A DNA stretch of 64,000 bases from DASWDH01 sp035318505 (GTDB taxonomy: Bacteria; Myxococcota_A; Polyangia; Polyangiales; Polyangiaceae), in contig DATHEQ010000016.1 of NCBI GenBank assembly GCA_035318505.1, forward strand, positions 49,909 to 113,908. The letters run 5' to 3'. The position numbers and the translations under genes were made by a program. The notes under the pieces were generated by a model. The model was not told the origin of the DNA. It did no database searches and was given only the letters and a program-made list of their open reading frames with translations. Positions 1 to 9,069 of the stretch are shown one piece after another. Numbering within the stretch: the first letter of the stretch is position 1; each line of letters begins with the position of its first letter.

Positions 1-2
1 GC

Positions 3-938
3 ACGAGCCCTGTCTACTTCAGCTACACCGATTATTCGGTGCTCTTCCCGGCGCGCTTGGAAGGCGTGGTGGGCGCTTACACCGGGCTCGAGATCGAGAC
101 GACGCCTGGTATCGTCGTAGCGCCCGGTGTGCGCGCCGATGTGTACGCGGTGGGAACTGAAAAAGCCGTCGGCGTCGACCCCCGCGTGACGGCAAGCTTT
201 GCCGTTCATCCCGACGTCAAGATCGAAACCTCGCTCGGCATCGCGCACCAGAGGCCGAACTTCGCCGCTCAAGTGCCCGGCGCCCAAGTGGCCGATCTGG
301 CCGGCGGCCTGCAGCAGGCAGTTCTGTTCAGCTCTGGGGTGAAGTGGAAGCTTCCCGCCAACGTTACGGCCACGGCGACTGGTTTTCGCACCGCGTATTT
401 CCACGCGCTCGACCCCATCGGGGGGGCGCGCGATTTCAGCATCGACCGCACGGTCCTCGATCGGCGCTCCACCATTTACGCGGGGGGCATCGAAATCGGC
501 ATCTCGCGCCCTCTCTCGCGCGCGCTGGGGGGCTTTCTCTCGTACACGCTCTCCCGCTCAGAGCAGACGAGTGGACGACGCCGCACCGTGTCTGGCTTCG
601 ACCGGCCTCACGTGCTGCAGTTCGCGCTGTCCTACGATTTCGGGCTAGGAATTCGTGCCGGGTTTCGGTCGATGTTCTATTCGGGGGTGCCGGCGCTCCT
701 TTTAGAAGGGTCACCGCACTTCACCACCGACCGGCGCGGCACGCCTTACTTCCGCGCCGACGTTCGTATCGAGAAGCGGTGGGTGCTGGGGCAGACCTCC
801 TGGTGGGCCATCAGCGGCGAGATGTTGAACGCGACATCGACCAAGGAAGTGGTCAGGGTCGACTGCGGAACCGTCTGCGTCGAGCGTTTCGCCGGCCCGA
901 TCGTCTTGCCCAGCATCGGGATCGAAGCCGGCTTCTGA
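3..938 (+). CDS. TonB-dependent receptor-like outer-membrane beta-barrel, C-terminal part (5' end outside window)
   Basis: The frame is open from the first complete codon to a TGA at 936-938, so this is the last 311 codons of a gene that begins upstream. The translation alternates short polar turns with amphipathic strands rich in Tyr, Phe and Gly, such as GGFLSYTLSRSEQ and LQFALSYDFGLGIRAGFRS. It ends in IGIEAGF with a terminal Phe, the usual assembly signal of outer-membrane barrels. The Arg-Pro-His motif followed by a strand (FDRPHVLQFALSYDF) is typical of the last strands of TonB-dependent receptors. The plug domain is not visible, so receptor versus other large barrel is not settled. An ECF sigma/FecR pair begins 199 bp downstream on the same strand, which would suit a surface-signalling link, but this is inference. 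Confidence 0.75.
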   Translation, partial: TSPVYFSYTDYSVLFPARLEGVVGAYTGLEIETTPGIVVAPGVRADVYAVGTEKAVGVDPRVTASFAVHPDVKIETSLGIAHQRPNFAAQVPGAQVADLAGGLQQAVLFSSGVKWKLPANVTATATGFRTAYFHALDPIGGARDFSIDRTVLDRRSTIYAGGIEIGISRPLSRALGGFLSYTLSRSEQTSGRRRTVSGFDRPHVLQFALSYDFGLGIRAGFRSMFYSGVPALLLEGSPHFTTDRRGTPYFRADVRIEKRWVLGQTSWWAISGEMLNATSTKEVVRVDCGTVCVERFAGPIVLPSIGIEAGF

Positions 939-1137
939 CCCGTGCTTAAGAGGCCGAGCGCGGGCGCGCCCGAAAATGCCTGGCGCCGAGGCAGCCGCGC
1001 AAAAACTGCCTCAATTAATCGAAATGATTGCATTTTTCGCTCTACGAAGTCGGTGTTGCCGCGTGGCGGCCATGCCTGATCCTGTACATTTGCAGCGTTC
1101 GTGAGCCATCGCGGGGGTCAAGTGGTACTTCCATCAG

Positions 1138-1821
1138 GTGCCAGTCCTTCGCCTTGGACCTACGGGGGCATCTGCCCACTCCGTCGCGGCGACGCGATCC
1201 GGGACGGGCCCGACCGACGCTGCCCTGGTCGTCGCTGCGCGCGCGGGGGAAGATTGGGCACGCGAGGCGCTTTTTCGGCGGCACGCGAACATGGTCGCCG
1301 GCATGGCGTTTCGCTTGCTCGGCCGTGACGAGGACGTCGACGACCTGGTGCAGGACAGCTTCGTCGAGGCTTTGCGATCGCTCGATCGGTTGCAGGCGCC
1401 ACAAGCATTCGCCTCTTGGCTCGCGTCGATCGTCGTGCGCACGAGCTCGAAACTGATTCGCAAGCGGCGCCTCCTCACGAGGCTCGGTCTGCGCCGCGGC
1501 GATGCCGCGCTCGAGATCGACGAAGTGGTGGCCCGCTCGGCCCCGCCCGACGTCGCGACCGAGCTACGCGCCCTTTATGGCCACATCGAGGCGCTTCCCG
1601 CGAACGAGCGGGTCGCGCTGGTGCTGCGCCGCGTGGAGGGGCTCGGCATCGATGAAATTGCTGCGCTCATCGGGGCATCGCCCGCCACCGTCAAGCGGCG
1701 CATCGCCGAGGGGGAACAACGCCTCGCCAAGTTTAGCGGGGCGGAGCCGGAGGAACGACAGGCGGTGCGCTCGCTTCGCCCGATGGACACCGCCGAGGGC
1801 CACCGGAAAGCGGTCCGATGA
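1138..1821 (+). CDS. ECF-type RNA polymerase sigma factor
   Basis: A 227-residue sigma-70 family protein with only regions 2 and 4. Region 2 lies at about residues 35-100: LFRRHANMV, then GRDEDVDDLVQDSFVEAL, the core-binding and -10 recognition helix. Region 4 lies at about 150-200: LPANERVALVLRRVEGL, then the helix-turn-helix IDEIAALIGASPATVKRRI. There is no extra C-terminal domain. The GTG at 1138 is the start that keeps the frame open; an internal start nearer region 2 (residues 30-35) is possible because the first 30 residues look non-conserved. The stop overlaps the ATG of the FecR-like gene (ATGA), so the two are translationally coupled. By analogy with FecI/FecR-type pairs, the downstream membrane protein probably controls this sigma factor. 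Confidence 0.9.
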   Translation: MPVLRLGPTGASAHSVAATRSGTGPTDAALVVAARAGEDWAREALFRRHANMVAGMAFRLLGRDEDVDDLVQDSFVEALRSLDRLQAPQAFASWLASIVVRTSSKLIRKRRLLTRLGLRRGDAALEIDEVVARSAPPDVATELRALYGHIEALPANERVALVLRRVEGLGIDEIAALIGASPATVKRRIAEGEQRLAKFSGAEPEERQAVRSLRPMDTAEGHRKAVR

Positions 1822-2939
1822 GAGACACGAGAACGGCCGTCCACGTCACTCCCCCGATGCCCGAGCGGCGGCTCGATCGGCAGTGGGAGCGTATCTCTGC
1901 GCGTCTCGGGCGGCGCTCGTTCGCGTCATGGCCGATGCTGGTCATGGGGGCGACTGCTGCTGCGGCGCTGACCGTCGTGCTGGTGGTATTCGGCTTACAC
2001 CGCGCCCCGGTCGTCAGCGACGCTTTCGAGGTGGCGGCGCTTTCCGATGGAAGACAAGAGCTCGTCTTCTCCGATGGTTCGCGGGTGATGGTCGCTCCCG
2101 GCGGGCGGCTGCGCGTCGATCGTGCCACCGCCAGCGACGTAGCCATGCGGCTCGAGGCGGGGCGAGCACGTTTCGAGGTGAAGCACGATCCGGCACGGCG
2201 TCTTTCGGTGATGGTCGCCGATTTCGAGGTGATCGATCGCGGCACCCGTTTCGAAGTGACCCGCGGCGACGATGTGCGACCGGGCATCGAAGTGCGCGTC
2301 GAGGAAGGCGAGGTCGAGCTGCGCGACCCGTCGCATCGCGAGCCGAGGCGGCTTACCGCCGGCGAGTGGTGGTCCAATCGCCCAGCGGAGTCGCCTGCCA
2401 GCGTAGCGGCGGAACTTCTGGCCGCGCGAACGCCAGCACCGGCGTCCGAATCCACGGGAGCGGCGTCGGGCGTCGCCAAATCGATTGTCAACGTCGAGCC
2501 GGAGCCGGCTCCGCCCGTCACCGTGCGTTCGTCGGAAGCGCGCGCCAAGAGCGGCGGGGATGTGCAAGCCGCGCGCGAGCTTTTCGAACGAGGTAACTCG
2601 GCCAAGCTGGAAGGACGATTGCAGGAGTCGGCCGACGCATTCGACATGCTGCGTCTGCGGCATCGCAGCGACGGGCACGCGGCGCTCGCGGCGCTCGAGC
2701 TCGGGCGTCTGCGCCTCAACCACTTGAACGATCCGGCGGGCGCGCTCGCCGCGCTGCAGGATGCGATCAAGCTAGGTCCGCGTGCGCCGTTTCGAGAAGA
2801 AGCGGAAGCGAGAATCGTCGATGCGTTCGCCGCCTTGGGACGAGGCGCGGATTGTGCCCGGTCGCGCGAACAGTTCCTCGTGCGCCATCCGCGCAGCGTG
2901 CACGCCGCGGCGGTCGCCGGCAAATGCGGCACGCGCTGA
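1818..2939 (+). CDS. FecR-domain transmembrane protein with C-terminal TPR-like region, probable sigma-factor regulator
   Basis: 373 residues. A cytoplasmic N-terminus of about 35 residues is followed by one membrane helix (about 38-60, WPMLVMGATAAAALTVVLVV). A FecR domain follows at about 70-180: DGSRVMVAPGGRLRV, then the strand series ending in DFEVIDRGTRFEVTR and VRVEEGEVELRD. A Pro/Ala-rich linker leads to a helical TPR-like region (about 240-365, including AARELFERGNSAKLEGRLQE and AALELGRLRLNHLNDPAGAL). FecR proteins are anti-sigma or sigma-modulating proteins that sense periplasmic signals. The domain order (inside, membrane, FecR, TPR outside) fits that role for the sigma factor directly upstream, with which it overlaps by 4 bases. 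The ligand is unknown. Confidence 0.85.
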   Translation: MRDTRTAVHVTPPMPERRLDRQWERISARLGRRSFASWPMLVMGATAAAALTVVLVVFGLHRAPVVSDAFEVAALSDGRQELVFSDGSRVMVAPGGRLRVDRATASDVAMRLEAGRARFEVKHDPARRLSVMVADFEVIDRGTRFEVTRGDDVRPGIEVRVEEGEVELRDPSHREPRRLTAGEWWSNRPAESPASVAAELLAARTPAPASESTGAASGVAKSIVNVEPEPAPPVTVRSSEARAKSGGDVQAARELFERGNSAKLEGRLQESADAFDMLRLRHRSDGHAALAALELGRLRLNHLNDPAGALAALQDAIKLGPRAPFREEAEARIVDAFAALGRGADCARSREQFLVRHPRSVHAAAVAGKCGTR

Positions 2940-4141
2940 GACGGGCGTTCGGCGCTGCGCTGGTTTTGCTCGCGCTCGTGGCCGCACGCTTCGGTCATGC
3001 TGCCGAGCCGCGGCCTGTCGTGCGCGTCGTGCTCGTGGCGAAGGGCGATCCGCCCCCCTGGTTCGATGGTTTCGTCAAGCATCTCGAGCGTGAGCTCGGG
3101 CTGCGCGACATCGACGTGGTGACGACGCGCAGCGAACGGGAGCCGGCCGCGGCCCGCAGCGTGGGCGGCGCCCCATCGCTGGCGGCCGTCGATGCCGAGC
3201 TCGTCGTCGATGTCCCTTCCGCGCTACGTCCGGTGCTGCGCTTCGCGGTTTTGGCGCGCGATCAGCCCGCGTCGGACGGGAGCTCGGTGGGCCGTGTCCG
3301 GCAAGTGAACCTCGCGGGCGTGCCGGCAGACGGGTGCGCGCTCGCATTGGCCGTGGCCGCCGACGAATTGATGCGATCGAATTGGCCGCGCGCCGTCCCT
3401 TCCGAAGCCGCGCAGACGGCGGTAGCGGACGGCAAGGCGGCAGCGGCAGCGGCAGCGGCAGAGGGAACGACGCCTGCTGCGACCAAAGCGACGGGTGATG
3501 GTCAGCGACCGGCCGCGGGGCAGGCGCAGGTGGAGACGCCGATCGTGGCGGCGCAGAGTGCGTCGCCCGGCGAGGTGGACGCGAACGACGCCGGCGAGCA
3601 AGGTGTTTTAACGCAGCGCGCCGGCAACGGTTTACGTTCCAGCATCGGTTTGGCCGCCGCCGGCGAGACGTTTACCGGCGGACAGACGCAGATGGGCGCC
3701 GATCTGAGGTGGGTCGTGCGGCTCGTGCCGCGACTCGATCTCGAAGTGCGCGGGGGATGGCGGCGCATCTTGCGTCAACAAGCGACGCACGGCGCAATCG
3801 ACGGGAGTGCGTTCCTGGGCGGCGGAGCGCTGAGAATCGCCGTCATTGGCAGTGCGCGCGCGAACGTAGGGCTCGTCGGACGGGCGGATCTGCTGCGGAT
3901 CGCCTATCGCGGCGAGCCGCGTGACGGGACCGTCGACGGGATGAGCGGCAACGCGCTCGCGTTCGTGATGACGGCCGGTCCGTGGGTGCGCATCGCGCTG
4001 ACGCGCTCCCTCGCCTTGGAAGCGGAAGTTTTGGCCGGCGCCTCGCCGCTGGCCACGACGGCTACCGACGCGGGAAATGCCGTGTTCTCGACGAATGGCA
4101 CGGCGCTCATGGGGGGCTTGGCGCTATCCTTCGGTCTCTGA
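2924..4141 (+). CDS. Secreted protein with barrel-like C-terminus, third gene of sigma/FecR operon
   Basis: 405 residues from an ATG lying inside the end of the FecR gene (16-bp overlap). This start is preferred over the earlier in-frame ones because it opens directly into a signal peptide, MRHALRRAFGAALVLLALVA, cleaved near GHA|AEP. Residues 30-160 form an alpha/beta-like domain that I do not recognise. An Ala-rich linker follows (about 160-225). The last 170 residues have alternating amphipathic strands (MGADLRWVVRLVPRLDLEVR, GGLALSFGL) and look like a small outer-membrane barrel. Coupling to a sigma factor and FecR suggests an envelope output or sensor component. This is inferred from context, since no named family was recognised. 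Confidence 0.8.
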   Translation: MRHALRRAFGAALVLLALVAARFGHAAEPRPVVRVVLVAKGDPPPWFDGFVKHLERELGLRDIDVVTTRSEREPAAARSVGGAPSLAAVDAELVVDVPSALRPVLRFAVLARDQPASDGSSVGRVRQVNLAGVPADGCALALAVAADELMRSNWPRAVPSEAAQTAVADGKAAAAAAAAEGTTPAATKATGDGQRPAAGQAQVETPIVAAQSASPGEVDANDAGEQGVLTQRAGNGLRSSIGLAAAGETFTGGQTQMGADLRWVVRLVPRLDLEVRGGWRRILRQQATHGAIDGSAFLGGGALRIAVIGSARANVGLVGRADLLRIAYRGEPRDGTVDGMSGNALAFVMTAGPWVRIALTRSLALEAEVLAGASPLATTATDAGNAVFSTNGTALMGGLALSFGL

Positions 4142-4145
4142 CCGC

Positions 4146-5099
4146 GTGAATTCCCTCTCGATACTGTGCGCCCATGGCGCACATCCATTGGCATTGTTCG
4201 GAGCGCTGATGTTAGCGCTGCCCGCGTGCGGCAACGAGGCGATCAACGTGCTCGCCCCGCGCGATGCTGCAGTCGATAGCGTCACACGCGAGGACGCGCT
4301 GGATGTGTCCATCGACGTGCCCTTGGAGGTGTCGGTGGACGTGCCGTCGCTCGACGATGGTCTGACGACGGATGCTCCGACCGTGGACATCCCAGTCTTG
4401 GACATGTCGGGCGTGGATGGCCCGACGATGGATGCTCCGCCCATGGATGGTCCAACGATGGAATGTATTGGTGGCATTGCTGTCGGTGCGCCATGTTCTT
4501 TTGCGGGCGCGTGTTGCTCTTTGACCTGTCCTCTTCCGGCGCCGGGCGCCCAACGCGTATGCGCCGCCGACGGCATCTGCACCGCGGCGGGCACGGTTTG
4601 CGGGAGCAACGGTGATTGCTGCAGCAACCGTTGCACAGGGGGCCGGTGCGAGCGAGTCGTCGGTTCGTGTGAGCCAGCGGGCGAGCCTTGCGCGATGGAC
4701 GCGGAATGTTGCGGGGGAGTATGTACGAGCTTTGCTGGCGGCCCCACCCGGTGCAAACGCCTCGGCGGCGCGTGCCGGGTGTTCGGGGAAGTGTGCGTTA
4801 CGCACGCAGAGTGCTGCTCGGGTCAATGCCTACCCGACGGTCGCGGCACCTCGTTTTGTGCGGTAGCTCCGCCATGCAGCATCGCCGGCAATGGTTGTCG
4901 CGGCCAGGCTGGCGATCGCTGCCAAATCGAGGCCGATTGTTGCTCGAAAGAATGCAGCACCGGCGCGGAGGGTGTACCACGCTGCTCGACCCCGGCTTGC
5001 GGCGAGAAATGCGCGCTCTGCGCGGAGGACCGCGACTGCTGCGGCCGTCGCTGCGGACTGGACGTCGATGGCGGCGGCTATCGGCGCTGCGAGAATTGA
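4146..5099 (+). CDS. Cysteine-rich lipoprotein with repeated CC-type modules
   Basis: 317 residues from a GTG four bases after the previous stop. This start gives a signal peptide ending in a lipobox, LALPAC, with lipidation expected at the Cys. Residues about 35-105 are low complexity, built on Val-Asp-Val-Pro and Asp-Gly-Pro-Thr-like units. The rest consists of about seven disulfide-type modules, each with a Cys, about six residues, a Cys-Cys pair, then a Cys (for example CGSNGDCCSNRC and CMDAECC-like spacing). This resembles Dickkopf/knottin-like repeats found in many myxobacterial surface lipoproteins, but it does not identify a function. It is probably the last gene of the sigma/FecR operon. 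Its end is 7 bp from the convergent gene at 5107. Confidence 0.75.
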   Translation: MNSLSILCAHGAHPLALFGALMLALPACGNEAINVLAPRDAAVDSVTREDALDVSIDVPLEVSVDVPSLDDGLTTDAPTVDIPVLDMSGVDGPTMDAPPMDGPTMECIGGIAVGAPCSFAGACCSLTCPLPAPGAQRVCAADGICTAAGTVCGSNGDCCSNRCTGGRCERVVGSCEPAGEPCAMDAECCGGVCTSFAGGPTRCKRLGGACRVFGEVCVTHAECCSGQCLPDGRGTSFCAVAPPCSIAGNGCRGQAGDRCQIEADCCSKECSTGAEGVPRCSTPACGEKCALCAEDRDCCGRRCGLDVDGGGYRRCEN

Positions 5100-5106
5100 A
5101 CGTGGG

Positions 5107-7482
5107 TTATCTCGCGGCGCAAAATCCGAAGGAGCTGCTCTGTCCCGGCTCGAGGCGCTTGTTGAAATCGACCCCGCGGAACGTCACGGGTCCGGTCGCA
5201 CCGGCGGCGACCGCGTTCCAAACCTGGTTCAGCATGCCTTCGACGGTGAGAATGATCTCCCACTCCATTCCGCTCATCCCCTTGTTGGTGACGGTGACGG
5301 CGTCGCAGTAACCCTTGTCCCACTGCGAATCGGTTTTGCGGCTGACGACCAGATCGGGCGAAGGCGGAGTGGCCGCGTCGCGCGGCGCGCCGGCATCGCT
5401 GGGCGGCGGAGGTGGCGGTACGCCGCCGCCATCGACGCCCGGCAGCGACGTCGCACCATCGGCGTTGCCTCGACGAAAGCGGAAATGCGCCGTCTGCGTC
5501 AGCCCCAGGAAGAGGTCCGGCAAGCTCGCGTTCGCGCCGGCGAAGGAGCGCGCGGTCTCGTCGACGAGACACGAGAGCTCCTGATTTTCCTGCATTCCAC
5601 TCGCATAGCGGAACCACTCCAGTGAAAAGCAGCGCTCGACGTCGGTGCTGGCCGCGAGAAGCTGCGCGAGCTCGAGCGGTCCATCGAAGGTCGCGTCCGT
5701 ATGCGGGCTGTCGACGATTTCGCCCCGCGTATCCGCACCGCCCACGTACTTTCCGACGCCGTCGAAAGACTCGAAGGCAAAGCCGATGGGATCCATCAAA
5801 CGATGGCAGCTCGCGCAGGGCTCGTTTTTGGCGTGAGCGGTGAACCGCTCGCGATTGGAAAGCTTGGGGTCGACGGGAGGGAGCTGCGCATTGAGACCCG
5901 GCGGTGGCGGAGACGGCTTTTGGCAGAGCAGCCGCTCGCGCACGAGCTTGCCGCGGTGAATGGGGCTAGCGATGGTGGGTTTCGCCTGCGTGGCAAGGAT
6001 ACTCCCTTGGGTGAGCAACCCGCCGCGGTGTGCCGACGCGACGTCGATCTTGCGCAAACCGGTGCTGCCGCCATCGTCGGGCGGTGGGGCAGCGAGGCCG
6101 TAGAAGGCCGCGAGATCGTCGTTGACGAACGAGTACGGCGCGGTGAAGAGCTCGGGCAGCTTGCCACCGCGATGGACGACGAAGTCGAAAAGGGCCAAGG
6201 TTTCGGCGCGCATCGCGGCGCGCAGCGACGCCGTGAAGCCCGGATAGACGGTCTCGTCTTTCACGGCCTGCGCCAGGCGATCGATGTCGAGCCATTGCGC
6301 CGCAAAGTGATCGAGCATGGCGCGACTGCGCGGCGACGCGAGCAGACGCTTGGCTTGGGCCAGAAGGATCGCGGGGTCGGTCAGGGTTCCGTCGCGCGCT
6401 GCCGCCCAGAGCTCGGCGTCGGGGATCGTCGCCCAGAACAAATAGGAAAGCTCGGATGCGATCTCGTAAGGCGTCAGAGCATAGGTGCCGTCGCTCTGGC
6501 GAACGCCGACTTCGGAGCGGTAGAGGAAAATCGGCGACTGGAGCATAGCCGAAAGCACCACCTTGATCCCGTCCGCAAATCCACTCGGGGCACCGATTTG
6601 GTAGAGCGCCTCGTAACGCGTCTGTTCCCCCGTCGCGAGCGGTCGGCGAAAAACGCGCGCGCCGAAATCCGCAATGAACGTCGCGGCGCACGCGGCGTCG
6701 CCCGTCGCGGCGTCGCCCGTCGCGGCGCAGGGGGCGAGCTTGACGAGATCGCGTGCCGCGGCGGTCGCGATTTCCTCGGCGGCGCCGGCGTATTTGTCGG
6801 CGAGCAAGGGTCCGACGCGAAGCGCCGCCGCATTCCCGTCGAATCCTTCCACGACGTCATCGGGTGGGAAGGACGCACCCCATGCGGAGTCGATCTGGAA
6901 CAGATCGCGAATGGTGTTGTCGTATTCGAGGCGCGTGAGCCGCCGCAGCTGGCGCGGACCGAGAAGGTTCGCCCCTTGGCCGCAGGGCTGCGGTGTGTCG
7001 TTGCCGCACCTCGAACCGTCGCTCGCGACGCGCTCGGAAAATGTGGCGAAGTCGGCGAAAGTCGCGCTCCCTTCGGTCAAGATCGCACCGCCCGGGTGCC
7101 CGGTGGGATACTTGCCGGAAGGTCGCAGCACGAGGATCGATGTCGAACCTTGCTTTTCCAGCGCGACATTGCGCACCGTTTCGAAGTTCCGCCGCTCGGT
7201 GGCTTTATCGTCAGCGCGGGTGAGGACCAATCGCGATGTTTTGGCGAGCCCGTCGGAACTGTGGCAGCCGATGCATTGCACCGAAAGCGTTGGCCAGATC
7301 TTGTCGAGGAAATACTGCTCGTCGTCCGGACAACCGACCGCGGGCCCGACAGCGCCGCCATCTTTGGTGGTGACGGCTCTGTCGGGCGGGGTCGACGGGC
7401 CGCACGCGGCAACACTGACGCCGATGGCCGTCGCGAGTGCGACGAGTTGCCGCCGCCAGGAGGTCGAGCCAAGTACCCTCAC
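5107..7482 (-). CDS. DUF1592-family lipoprotein (DUF1587/1595/1592/1588/1585) with C-terminal CBM2-like domain
   Basis: 791 residues from a GTG that overlaps the upstream DUF1552 stop (GTGA). The N-terminus is a lipoprotein signal with lipobox SVAAC. A cytochrome-like segment with CIGCH follows (about residue 60). Then come DUF1587 (RRLTRLEYDNTIRDLF), DUF1595 (FGARVFRRPL), DUF1592 (EIASELSYLFWATIPDAEL), DUF1588 (ending NEPCASCHRLMDPIGFAFE, a second CxxCH) and DUF1585 (FRYASGMQENQEL). This order is typical of the DUF1592 proteins paired with DUF1552 in planctomycetes and myxobacteria; the biochemical role is not established. The last 80 residues, after a Pro/Asp-rich linker, look like a family 2 carbohydrate-binding module: WDKGYCDAVTVTNKG, a WNA segment and LEPGQSSSFGFC. 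That fusion is unusual. Confidence 0.88.
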   Translation of the reverse strand: MRVLGSTSWRRQLVALATAIGVSVAACGPSTPPDRAVTTKDGGAVGPAVGCPDDEQYFLDKIWPTLSVQCIGCHSSDGLAKTSRLVLTRADDKATERRNFETVRNVALEKQGSTSILVLRPSGKYPTGHPGGAILTEGSATFADFATFSERVASDGSRCGNDTPQPCGQGANLLGPRQLRRLTRLEYDNTIRDLFQIDSAWGASFPPDDVVEGFDGNAAALRVGPLLADKYAGAAEEIATAAARDLVKLAPCAATGDAATGDAACAATFIADFGARVFRRPLATGEQTRYEALYQIGAPSGFADGIKVVLSAMLQSPIFLYRSEVGVRQSDGTYALTPYEIASELSYLFWATIPDAELWAAARDGTLTDPAILLAQAKRLLASPRSRAMLDHFAAQWLDIDRLAQAVKDETVYPGFTASLRAAMRAETLALFDFVVHRGGKLPELFTAPYSFVNDDLAAFYGLAAPPPDDGGSTGLRKIDVASAHRGGLLTQGSILATQAKPTIASPIHRGKLVRERLLCQKPSPPPPGLNAQLPPVDPKLSNRERFTAHAKNEPCASCHRLMDPIGFAFESFDGVGKYVGGADTRGEIVDSPHTDATFDGPLELAQLLAASTDVERCFSLEWFRYASGMQENQELSCLVDETARSFAGANASLPDLFLGLTQTAHFRFRRGNADGATSLPGVDGGGVPPPPPPSDAGAPRDAATPPSPDLVVSRKTDSQWDKGYCDAVTVTNKGMSGMEWEIILTVEGMLNQVWNAVAAGATGPVTFRGVDFNKRLEPGQSSSFGFCAAR

Positions 7483-8801
7483 GCCGATAGCCCGTCGAGA
7501 GGACCGGTTCCGTGGCTCGGGTCGCCGAACGTCGGGTTGGTGAGCCCCATGGCCTGGCACACCGAGACGAGCAATTTTTGATGCGGCGCACCGCTGAAGT
7601 TCAAATAGCGTCCCGTCTTCAGGTAGCCGCCGGCCTTTCCCGCCAAGACGAAAGGGACCGACTTTCCGTCGTGCCGACGTCCGTCGGCGAGCTCCTTCGC
7701 CCAGAGGACGAACGTGTTGTCGAGCATGGTGCCGCTTCCGCCCGGCTCGGGAAGCGCGCTGAGCGCGCTCAAGAAGTAAGCGAATTGCTCGGCGTGCCAT
7801 CGCTCGGCGGTGACGAAATCAGCCACGCCCTGCACATTCGAATCGTCCTTGTGCGACAAGTCGTGGTGCCCTTCGCCGAGGCCGAGCCAGCGAAACACCG
7901 TCGGGCTCACGGTGTGCGCCCACTGAATGGAGGCGACGCGGGTCAACCCGCAGGCCAGGGCCGTCACGAGCAAATCCATTTGCGCGCGCCCCACGGCGGG
8001 AAAGTTGTCGTTGGCGTAGGGATCGACATCGACCGGCGACAGCGGCAGAGCGCACGTGCCACCCGTCATGCCTCTTTCGGTTTTCCGCAGCGCGTCGAGG
8101 TGCTGCTCGAGCTTGATCTGCTCTTCGCGCCCGAGCCGTGGATAAAGGTCGGCCAAGTCACCCTTCACGACGTCGAGGATGCTTCGCTTGCGCAGCGCCA
8201 ATTTGTCGAGCTCGGTGCGATCGCCCCCCGTCACGTCGCCGAACATGCGCTGAAACGCGTTGCGTGGCCGGTCCTCGGGTGTGACGAAGGTGCCGCCGCT
8301 CGCATAGGACATCCGTGTTTGCACTTGGCCGCCCCAAGCGCTCGTTTGCACGCCGAATTCCAGCGAATCGAAACGTGTGCCGGCGGCGAGGTTCGACGCG
8401 ACGTATTGGTCCACGGACATTCCGCGCGTTGCCGAGCTCGCCCCGCCGTTGCCGGTCAGCATTCCGGCCATTCCCGGCGCGTGGTTGTCGAACCCGACGA
8501 AGTCGATGCCGTCGCAAATGACGAGGTCCGATGCGTGGGGAGCGAGGGGTTCCAAGATCCCGCCGGGAATGAAAGAGAAGGTTTCTCCGCTGCCGGTGGG
8601 TCGCCAATATTTGTGAACGGTCCCATTGGGCGTGAAGAACACGACCAGCCGCTTGGCGACCCCCGCAGCCAGCGCGTCAACCTTCTTGCCGGGTGCCCGC
8701 GCGGCGGGCGCGGCGCGCACCGACTCGACGAAAGACGCGGCTACGAGCGACGCGCCAAGCCCCGACGTGAATGCCCTTCGACCGATTTTGAAATGCGCCA
8801 T
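7479..8801 (-). CDS. DUF1552 domain protein, Tat-exported
   Basis: 440 residues. The ATG at 8801 is chosen because it places a twin-arginine signal, KIGRRAFTSGLGASLVAA, at the very N-terminus. The mature part matches DUF1552: RLVVFFTPNGTVHKYWRPTG, ending the first strand of an alkaline-phosphatase/sulfatase-like fold, then CDGIDFVGFDNHAPGMAGML, SLEFGVQ and the C-terminal LLVSVCQAMGLTNPTFGDP. DUF1552 genes usually sit beside DUF1592 genes, as here, where the two overlap by 4 bases. The Tat signal suggests folding in the cytoplasm before export, perhaps with a cofactor. Substrate and reaction are unknown. Confidence 0.9.
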   Translation of the reverse strand: MAHFKIGRRAFTSGLGASLVAASFVESVRAAPAARAPGKKVDALAAGVAKRLVVFFTPNGTVHKYWRPTGSGETFSFIPGGILEPLAPHASDLVICDGIDFVGFDNHAPGMAGMLTGNGGASSATRGMSVDQYVASNLAAGTRFDSLEFGVQTSAWGGQVQTRMSYASGGTFVTPEDRPRNAFQRMFGDVTGGDRTELDKLALRKRSILDVVKGDLADLYPRLGREEQIKLEQHLDALRKTERGMTGGTCALPLSPVDVDPYANDNFPAVGRAQMDLLVTALACGLTRVASIQWAHTVSPTVFRWLGLGEGHHDLSHKDDSNVQGVADFVTAERWHAEQFAYFLSALSALPEPGGSGTMLDNTFVLWAKELADGRRHDGKSVPFVLAGKAGGYLKTGRYLNFSGAPHQKLLVSVCQAMGLTNPTFGDPSHGTGPLDGLSA

Positions 8802-9069
8802 GTTGAGCGAGCGGATCCAGCGGTAACGACGGAAGCCCCGCACCGCGCGTAGACAGCGGCGCACCGCGAGACGCGGTTTGGCCCGGAGTTACAGATTGCC
8901 TACCAAGTAAGTGCCGCGAGAAGCGGGATCGGCTCAGTGCTTTTTGCTGAACGAATCCAACGGCAAAGCAGCGGCCTAAAGACCCCTCTGCGCGCCGTGG
9001 TCCTACCGGCCGGACTCGCCTTTACCTCCGGCGCGCCGTGGTGTTACCTAACTTGAGCGGAGGTGCGCC

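Noticed and set aside
4146..5099. Toxin or conotoxin-like identity for the CC-motif protein
   Set aside because: The repeated disulfide modules and long low-complexity stalk on a lipoprotein fit a surface protein; Cys pattern alone does not support a toxin.
5701..7581. Long plus-strand open frame (626 codons) across the DUF1592 gene
   Set aside because: Antisense to a well-supported gene; composition is Arg/Gly-rich with no domain, a common artefact of GC-rich codon bias.
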